Source: Actinomycetota bacterium (GTDB taxonomy: Bacteria > Actinomycetota > Actinomycetes > S36-B12 > UBA5976). From it: 8,257 nt of DNA. Under the pieces are notes generated by a model, which did no database searches, was not told the origin of the DNA, and saw only the letters and a program-made list of their open reading frames with translations. Below are positions 1 through 4,223 of the stretch, in pieces (positions within the stretch are counted from its first letter, which is position 1; every line of letters begins with the position of its first letter). The DNA lies in contig JAFMIT010000073.1 in NCBI GenBank assembly GCA_017853815.1, forward strand, positions 1 through 8,257, in the 5' to 3' direction. The position numbers were made by a program, and so were the translations under genes.

Positions 1-648
1 ATCAAGACCTTTGAGCAGTGCCCTAAGAAGTACTTCCACCTCAAGGTGGCTAAGGACGTAAAGGACGAGCCGGGGGAAGCTGCTGACTACGGCACCGCTG
101 TGCATGAGGCGGCGGAACTGTTCATCAAGGACGGTACGCCGATCCCCGAGAAGTTTGCTTACATTCGCCCGGTGGTGGAGCGCCTTGCTGCCATCCCGGG
201 CGAGAAGCATGCCGAGCTCAAGCTGGGTGTGCGCAAGGCTAACGGGAGTTACGAACCCTGCGACTTCTTCGACAAGGATGTGTGGTGGCGCGGCATCGCT
301 GACTTGCTGGTCGTCAACAAGACCAAGGCATGGTGCATCGACTACAAGACGGGGAAGAACGCTAAGTACGCCGATACCAAGCAGTTGGACCTGCTAGCTG
401 GTGCAGTGTTCACGCACTTCCCTGAGGTGCTTCAGGTCAAGTCGTCACTTATCTACGTCGTTAGCGGGGAGCTCATCCCCAAGACGCACGTGATTACGGA
501 GAAGAGCAAGTACCTCTCAGTCTTCGACGAGCAGTTGGAGAACCTCGACGCGGCCATGGAAAATGGTGTATGGAACGCCAAGTCCAGCCCGCTGTGCCCG
601 TGGTGTCCAGTGAAGACCTGCGAGAACTGGCGACCGAGGAGGAAGTGA
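1..648 (+). CDS. RecB/Cas4-like PD-(D/E)XK nuclease, 5' end cut off by window
   Basis: Probable single-domain DNA exonuclease of the PD-(D/E)XK superfamily (PDDEXK_1/RecB-Cas4 type). The frame is open from base 1, so the GTG at 46 is not the start. The first visible residues (IKTFEQCPKKY) match the N-terminal 'S-x-F-x-x-CP-x-x-Y' block of this family, so probably only 5-15 residues are missing. In window numbering (residue 1 = base 1) the active-site elements are His35 in GTAVH, Glu72, Asp101 in GIADLL, Asp114-x-Lys116 in DYKTGK, and Gln128. Cys7 plus C-terminal Cys199, Cys202 and Cys207 (CPWCPVKTC) fit the four-cysteine 4Fe-4S arrangement of Cas4 and AddB-type nucleases; the cluster is inferred. 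The stop overlaps the next start by one base (TGATG), suggesting translational coupling. In a phage it likely acts in recombination, end processing or host DNA breakdown. No cas genes are nearby, so it is not called Cas4. Confidence 0.87.
   Translation: MKTFEQCPKKYFHLKVAKDVKDEPGEAADYGTAVHEAAELFIKDGTPIPEKFAYIRPVVERLAAIPGEKHAELKLGVRKANGSYEPCDFFDKDVWWRGIADLLVVNKTKAWCIDYKTGKNAKYADTKQLDLLAGAVFTHFPEVLQVKSSLIYVVSGELIPKTHVITEKSKYLSVFDEQLENLDAAMENGVWNAKSSPLCPWCPVKTCENWRPRRK
636..643 (+). promoter_or_regulatory. Shine-Dalgarno site that decides the start of the HNH-like gene
   Basis: GAGGAGGA lies inside the end of the nuclease gene. Its AGGAGG core is 5 bases before the ATG at 648. It supports that ATG over the in-frame ATG at 570, which has no comparable site and would overlap the nuclease gene by 79 bases. 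Confidence 0.7.
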
Positions 649-929
649 TGGCCCGCAACTACCGCGCCGAGTACGACAAGTACCAAGGCAAGCCCGAGCA
701 GATCAAGAACCGCGCTGCGCGCAACGCAGCCCGTGCCAAGATGATGAAGGCGGGTAAGGTCAAGAAGGGCGATGGCAAGGACGTTGCCCACGTGAAGGCA
801 TTCGACAAGGGCGGCAACAACAGCACTGGGCTGCGGGTCGAGAGCAAGTCGGCCAACCGCTCGTTCAAGAGGGACAGCAAGGGCAACCTCGTTTCGGAGA
901 CCAGTAAGCGCGAACGCAAGCGTAAGTAA
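648..929 (+). CDS. Small basic HNH-like phage protein
   Basis: A 93-residue, strongly Lys/Arg-rich protein. The ATG at 648 shares its A with the TGA of the nuclease gene and has a near-perfect Shine-Dalgarno site. Residues 1-40 are a basic helix-like segment (KNRAARNAARAKMMKAG). Residues 43-74 resemble the HNH pattern of small phage endonucleases: D45-V-A-H48, then a turn with GG55-56, then LRV, then S-x-N70-R. This suggests an HNH-fold DNA-binding or nicking protein. The match is imperfect. The Asp before the His is Ala (DVAH rather than DVDH), and the Asn usually found before 'LR' is Gly61. It may therefore be a poor or inactive nuclease that only binds DNA. Its place between a RecB-like nuclease and an SNF2 helicase suggests a DNA-processing role. 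The family match is from pattern memory only; a non-enzymatic basic DNA-binding protein is the alternative. Confidence 0.68.
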   Translation: MARNYRAEYDKYQGKPEQIKNRAARNAARAKMMKAGKVKKGDGKDVAHVKAFDKGGNNSTGLRVESKSANRSFKRDSKGNLVSETSKRERKRK

Positions 930-948
930 TCAGCCTCAAGGAGCAAAC

Positions 949-2487
949 GTGAGGATCATCGAAAACAAGGCGCTCCTACTGGAGACGCCGAACCCGTCCG
1001 TGGTGACAGGTTCTATTAAAAAGAGCGCACTGACCCGTGAGGGCGTGTTGGTGCACTGGGGCCACGACGAAGCCGAAGAACTGGCTAAGCTGCGTAGCGA
1101 CGTACCGTCGCCCATCCTGCGGGACTACAAGTGGACCGGCAAGTTCACGCCATTTGACCACCAGAAGGAAACCGCATCGTTCCTGTCGATCCGGCGCAAG
1201 GCGTTCTGCTTCAACGAGCAGGGCACGGGTAAGACGGCCAGCGTCATCTGGTCCGCTGACTACCTAATGAAGAAGGGGCTGGTTAAGCGCGTACTGATCC
1301 TCTGCCCGCTCTCGATCATGAAGTCGGCATGGCAGAAGGACATGTTCACCTTTGCCATGCACCGCTCATGTGGCGTGGCGCACGGCTCTGCTGCGCAGCG
1401 CAAGAAGGTGATTGCCTCTGGCGTTGAGTTCGTCGTGATTAACTTTGACGGCCTGTCGGTCGTGGCCGAGGACATCATGAACGGGGGCTTTGACCTGATC
1501 GTGGTGGACGAAGCCAACGCCTATAAGAACGCGCAGACCAACCGCTGGAAGGTGCTTAACAAGCTGGTCAAGGCTACGGACCCGCGCCTCTGGATGCTGA
1601 CCGGCACACCTGCCGCGCAGTCGCCTGTCGATGCCTACGGCCTCGCTAGGTTGGTCAACCCGGAGAACTGCCCCAAGTACTACACCGAGTTCCGTGCAGC
1701 GGTGCTAACCAAGGTTACCACTTTCAAGTGGACGCCCAAGCCTACGGCACCTGCCTACGTGCATAAGATTCTGCAGCCTGCGATCCGGTTCGAGAAGAAA
1801 GACTGCCTCGACCTACCGGAAGTCACGCACGTTGAACGCGAAGCTCCGCTCACACCGCAGCAGTTGAAGTACTACAAGCTGCTCCGTGACGAGATGATTA
1901 TGGAAGCAGCAGGCGAAGAGGTTAGCGCGGTCAATGCGGCGACTAAGCTGAACAAACTGCTCCAGATCAGCGGAGGCGCGGTCTACACGGATACTGGCGA
2001 GGTGCTGGAGTTCGACGTGAGCAACCGCCTCAACGCGGTGTTGGAGGTTATCGAGGAAGCCAGCCACAAGGTGCTGGTCTTCGTACCCTTCACGCACACC
2101 ATCGAGCTACTCAGGGACCGGCTGGAGAAGGCTGGGATCAGCTGTGGTGTCATCAACGGGCAAGTGTCGGTCAACAAGCGCAGTGAGCTGGTGGATCGGT
2201 TCCAAGCCAACAAAGACCCGCACGTGCTTATCATCCAGCCGCAGGCTGCATCGCACGGTCTGACGCTCACGGCAGCGGACACGATCATCTGGTATGCGCC
2301 TGTTACGTCCGTAGAAACCTACCTGCAGGCTAACGCCCGCATCAACCGGCCCGGCCAGAAGAACGCCATGACAATTGTGCATATCAAGGGCAGCCCGGCG
2401 GAGGAGCGGCTGTATACTATGCTACAGGGGAACATCGACCACCATGAGAAACTTATCGACCTATATCGTGACGTGCTGGCCGAGTAA
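949..2487 (+). CDS. SNF2-family DEAD/DEAH-like helicase (phage type)
   Basis: A 512-residue superfamily 2 ATPase of the SNF2/Rad54-like group, expected to move along or remodel double-stranded DNA. Start GTG at 949 follows AAGGAG (938-943). Motifs appear in order: Q-like FDHQ 69-72; Walker A NEQGTGKT 89-96; motif Ia LCPLSIMKSAW 118-128; motif II VVDEAN 185-190; motif III LTGTP 217-221; motif IV VLVFVPF 375-381; motif V around SHGLTLTAAD 435-444; motif VI QANARINRPGQ 460-470. The last is a hallmark of SNF2 proteins. Motif II reads DEAN in place of the classic DEAH. The protein is compact: two RecA-like lobes with a short insert (about 225-300) and no accessory chromatin domain, as in phage and small bacterial SNF2 helicases. 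It sits 19 bases after the HNH-like gene and likely works with the nearby nuclease in recombination, repair or replication. Confidence 0.93.
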   Translation: MRIIENKALLLETPNPSVVTGSIKKSALTREGVLVHWGHDEAEELAKLRSDVPSPILRDYKWTGKFTPFDHQKETASFLSIRRKAFCFNEQGTGKTASVIWSADYLMKKGLVKRVLILCPLSIMKSAWQKDMFTFAMHRSCGVAHGSAAQRKKVIASGVEFVVINFDGLSVVAEDIMNGGFDLIVVDEANAYKNAQTNRWKVLNKLVKATDPRLWMLTGTPAAQSPVDAYGLARLVNPENCPKYYTEFRAAVLTKVTTFKWTPKPTAPAYVHKILQPAIRFEKKDCLDLPEVTHVEREAPLTPQQLKYYKLLRDEMIMEAAGEEVSAVNAATKLNKLLQISGGAVYTDTGEVLEFDVSNRLNAVLEVIEEASHKVLVFVPFTHTIELLRDRLEKAGISCGVINGQVSVNKRSELVDRFQANKDPHVLIIQPQAASHGLTLTAADTIIWYAPVTSVETYLQANARINRPGQKNAMTIVHIKGSPAEERLYTMLQGNIDHHEKLIDLYRDVLAE

Positions 2488-2490
2488 CTA

Positions 2491-2519
2491 TTGACACTGT
2501 ATAAAACCTACTTTACCGT
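2491..2519 (+). promoter_or_regulatory. Candidate sigma-70-type promoter before the coiled-coil/SSB genes
   Basis: A perfect -35 hexamer TTGACA (2491-2496) is followed after 17 bases by TACCGT (2514-2519), which keeps only the TA...T core of a -10 box. It lies in a 59-base gap, long for this packed region, before the gene at 2547. A TATAAA at 2500-2505 is too close to the -35 box to pair with it. The weak -10 makes this tentative; a phage-specific polymerase or activator site is also possible. Confidence 0.4.
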
Positions 2520-2546
2520 TCACCCACCAACCAGAAGGAGCAAGCA

Positions 2547-2954
2547 ATGGAAGGTGAAACGCTGCCTGCCGACAAGCTCGTGAAGGTCTACCGGAAAATC
2601 CGGGATGCCATCAACGAGAAGGAGGAGGCACATAAGGCCGCAATTGCGGAACTAAAGGAGCAGCTCGACGCGATCAGTGCCAAGCTGCTTGAAATCTGCA
2701 ACTCGCAGAACATGGATAGCCTCCGTACACCGGAGGGGACTGTTACGCGCCGCGCAGTGACCCGCTACTGGACGAACGACTGGGAGTCCATGTATCGCTT
2801 CATCAAGGAGCAGGATGCTCCGTTCCTTTTGGAGCAGCGCATCCACAACGGCAACATGAAGCAGTTCTTGGAGGATAACCCCGAGACTCTGCCGATTGGC
2901 CTCAACGCAGACACCAAGTACGCTGTTACCGTACGCAAGCCGACTAACAAGTGA
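2547..2954 (+). CDS. Phage protein of unknown function with N-terminal coiled coil
   Basis: A 135-residue protein of unassigned function. Start ATG at 2547 has AGAAGGAG (2533-2540) 6 bases upstream. Residues about 10-52 are charged and heptad-like (KIRDAINEKEEAHKAAIAEL and onward), predicting a coiled coil. Then comes a short motif SLRTPEGTVTRR (58-69), an aromatic stretch TRYWTNDWESMYRF (72-85), a Leu/Gln-rich helix (93-108), and a closing strand KYAVTVRKP (124-132). The order coiled coil, then 'I/L-x-TP-x-GT', then an ending with 'VRK' is reminiscent of phage Gp157-type and Gam-like small proteins. The resemblance is architectural and too weak for a name. Eight bases separate it from the SSB-like gene, so the two are probably co-transcribed and it may help DNA replication or recombination. 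Confidence 0.72.
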   Translation: MEGETLPADKLVKVYRKIRDAINEKEEAHKAAIAELKEQLDAISAKLLEICNSQNMDSLRTPEGTVTRRAVTRYWTNDWESMYRFIKEQDAPFLLEQRIHNGNMKQFLEDNPETLPIGLNADTKYAVTVRKPTNK

Positions 2955-2962
2955 GAGAGAAC

Positions 2963-3904
2963 ATGAGCAACCTTGCAATCTTTAAGAACCCCGGCGCTGT
3001 CGCCGCTTCCGCCCTGCCGCCCTCGAAGCTGGGCCAGCAGATCGCACAGAACAACGCGGGCGGTTACAACCGCATCGCCACCAACACCAACGGCACCTTC
3101 AAGCGCATCGTGAACGGTGAGCAGGTCGGCAAGGCCATCCGGGGTGAGTTCAACGCCATCATCGTTGACATGCTGGAGAAGCCGAGCCGCGAGTTCTACG
3201 CAGGTGCGTACGATCCTGATGCCAAGGGCACTCTGCCCGATTGCTACTCGCTGCTGGGTGATAAGCCGGAAGCCAAGTCGTCTGACCGTCAGGCTGCTAA
3301 CTGCGCATCGTGCCCTCAGAACATCGACGGGTCGGGCCAGAACGGTAAGGGTAAGGCTTGCCGCTTTAAGCGCAAGATCGCCCTGATGCTGGAAGGCGAT
3401 ACCTCTGGCGAGCTCTACCAGTTCAACGTGCCTGCAAAGAGCCTGTTCGGTAAGGGCAACGGCAACACGCATCCGTTTGAGAGCTACTGCCGCTTCCTCG
3501 TGAGCAACGGCGCGGCCCCTGACCGGGTGGTGACTACCATCGCATATAACCTCGACGCCGAGACCATGGAGCTGCAGTTCACTGCTGACCGCTTCATCAC
3601 CGAGGAAGAGCTGGCGCTCGTTGAGGCTGCACAGGCTAACCCGATGACCCGCCGTCTGATCCAGATCACGGCAGGTGAGACTGAGCAGAAGGCCCTCCCG
3701 AAAGCTGCAGAGCCTGAGGAAGAAGCTCCGGCAATCAAGCCTGCTGCAGCCGCGAAGCCCACTAACAAGTGGGACGATGAAGACGAAGACGACGCACCTG
3801 CCGCAGAGCCTGCTAAGCGCGCAGCCAAGAAGGAAGAGCCGGTCAAGCTCTCAGCCGACCTTGGTTCGCTCGTTGACTCGTGGGCCGACGACGAGGACGA
3901 CTAA
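2963..3904 (+). CDS. Probable phage single-stranded DNA-binding protein with Cys4 cluster and acidic tail
   Basis: A 313-residue protein. ATG at 2963 is preferred over the in-frame GTG at 2951, because 2951 overlaps the upstream stop and the ATG is preceded by a purine-rich GAGAGAGA stretch (2953-2960). Residues 1-235 form the folded part. Four cysteines, Cys94, Cys114, Cys117 and Cys133 (ASCPQN and KACRFKRK flank the last ones), could bind zinc. From about 240 a low-complexity Ala/Pro/Glu/Lys linker leads to DDEDEDD at 273-279 and the very acidic end DSWADDEDD. A flexible linker with an acidic tip is the hallmark of bacterial and phage SSBs such as T7 gp2.5, where the tail recruits replication proteins. 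With helicase, nuclease and primase genes around it, ssDNA binding is the best guess. It is not recognisably an OB-fold SSB by motif, so the role is inferred from tail and context. Confidence 0.7.
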   Translation: MSNLAIFKNPGAVAASALPPSKLGQQIAQNNAGGYNRIATNTNGTFKRIVNGEQVGKAIRGEFNAIIVDMLEKPSREFYAGAYDPDAKGTLPDCYSLLGDKPEAKSSDRQAANCASCPQNIDGSGQNGKGKACRFKRKIALMLEGDTSGELYQFNVPAKSLFGKGNGNTHPFESYCRFLVSNGAAPDRVVTTIAYNLDAETMELQFTADRFITEEELALVEAAQANPMTRRLIQITAGETEQKALPKAAEPEEEAPAIKPAAAAKPTNKWDDEDEDDAPAAEPAKRAAKKEEPVKLSADLGSLVDSWADDEDD

Positions 3905-4146
3905 TGAGCTTTGGTTACACCCTGCGTATTCGTGACTTGAACGCGAAGGCTAATCAGCGCAAGCTGGGCGTTCGTCTTGGGCGGCTGTGCATCAAGCACA
4001 ATGTCCCGGTCACGGTTGTCGCGCAGCGTATGGGTGTGACGAGGGCTACGGTGTACAACTGGTTCTGTGGGACTTCGGCCCCACAGGCCAGCGCCGTCTC
4101 TCTGATCGAATCCTATATTGCTAGTTTAGAGGGTAGCGCTGCTTAA
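3904..4146 (+). CDS. Small helix-turn-helix DNA-binding protein
   Basis: An 80-residue protein starting at the ATG at 3904, which overlaps the stop of the SSB-like gene by one base (TAATG). GAGGA (3893-3897) lies 6 bases upstream. A Cro/C1-type (XRE-like) helix-turn-helix is visible: support helix about 20-31 (KLGVRLGRLCIK), first HTH helix about 36-43 (VTVVAQRM), turn GVT, and recognition helix about 46-54 (TRATVYNWF). The small size, with no ligand or oligomerisation domain, fits a phage regulator or a DNA-binding accessory factor for replication. Coupled translation with the SSB-like gene suggests early expression. An imperfect palindrome overlaps its stop codon (4144-4155) and could be an operator; this is not shown. 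Function as repressor, activator or structural DNA binder cannot be told apart here. Confidence 0.78.
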   Translation: MSFGYTLRIRDLNAKANQRKLGVRLGRLCIKHNVPVTVVAQRMGVTRATVYNWFCGTSAPQASAVSLIESYIASLEGSAA

Positions 4147-4155
4147 CACGCGTTA
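4144..4155. promoter_or_regulatory. Imperfect 12-base palindrome, possible operator
   Basis: TAACACGCGTTA is self-complementary at 5 of 6 positions per half-site. It begins at the stop codon of the HTH gene and lies in the 67-base gap before the primase-helicase gene. Its place next to a DNA-binding protein gene is suggestive, but a palindrome this short can occur by chance. Confidence 0.2.
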
Positions 4156-4172
4156 CCGGAGTGAGATGTTTA

Positions 4173-4203
4173 GGGGGTAGCTGGTCACTGCCCTCATGGA
4201 GGG
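4173..4203 (+). promoter_or_regulatory. Possible RNA hairpins controlling primase-helicase translation
   Basis: GGGGGTAG (4173-4180) can pair with CTGCCCTC (4188-4195) across a 7-base loop, giving 8 pairs of which two are G-U. The CCCTC of that second arm (4191-4195) can instead pair with GAGGG (4199-4203), which is the probable Shine-Dalgarno of the primase gene. The two structures exclude each other, so one would expose and the other hide the ribosome site. The pairing is seen in the sequence; a regulatory role is inference. Confidence 0.3.
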
Positions 4204-4223
4204 TTATTGCGCCATGGAGGGTT
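4195..4223 (+). repeat. Tandem 11-base direct repeat carrying two in-frame start codons
   Basis: CATGGAGGGTT occurs at 4195-4205 and again at 4213-4223, with an 18-base period that keeps the reading frame. Each copy holds an ATG followed by GGAGGG. The GGAGGG of the first copy (4198-4203) can serve as Shine-Dalgarno for the ATG of the second copy at 4214. Confidence 0.7.

Noticed and set aside
1..648. CRISPR-associated Cas4
   Set aside because: The cysteine set and nuclease motifs are shared with RecB/AddB-type phage nucleases. No repeats, cas1 or cas2 are present.
453..791. Open frame of 112 codons on the - strand
   Set aside because: Lies wholly opposite the nuclease and HNH-like genes, both of which have motifs and ribosome sites. 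Its Leu/Val-rich product is typical of a shadow of high-GC coding sequence.
2765..3472. Open frame of 235 codons on the - strand opposite the coiled-coil and SSB-like genes
   Set aside because: Long only because the + strand genes leave few stops on the opposite strand. No ribosome site or recognisable motif.
4114..4119. TATATT as a -10 box before the primase-helicase
   Set aside because: It lies within the HTH gene and the sequence 17 bases upstream (GCGCCG) has no resemblance to a -35 box.
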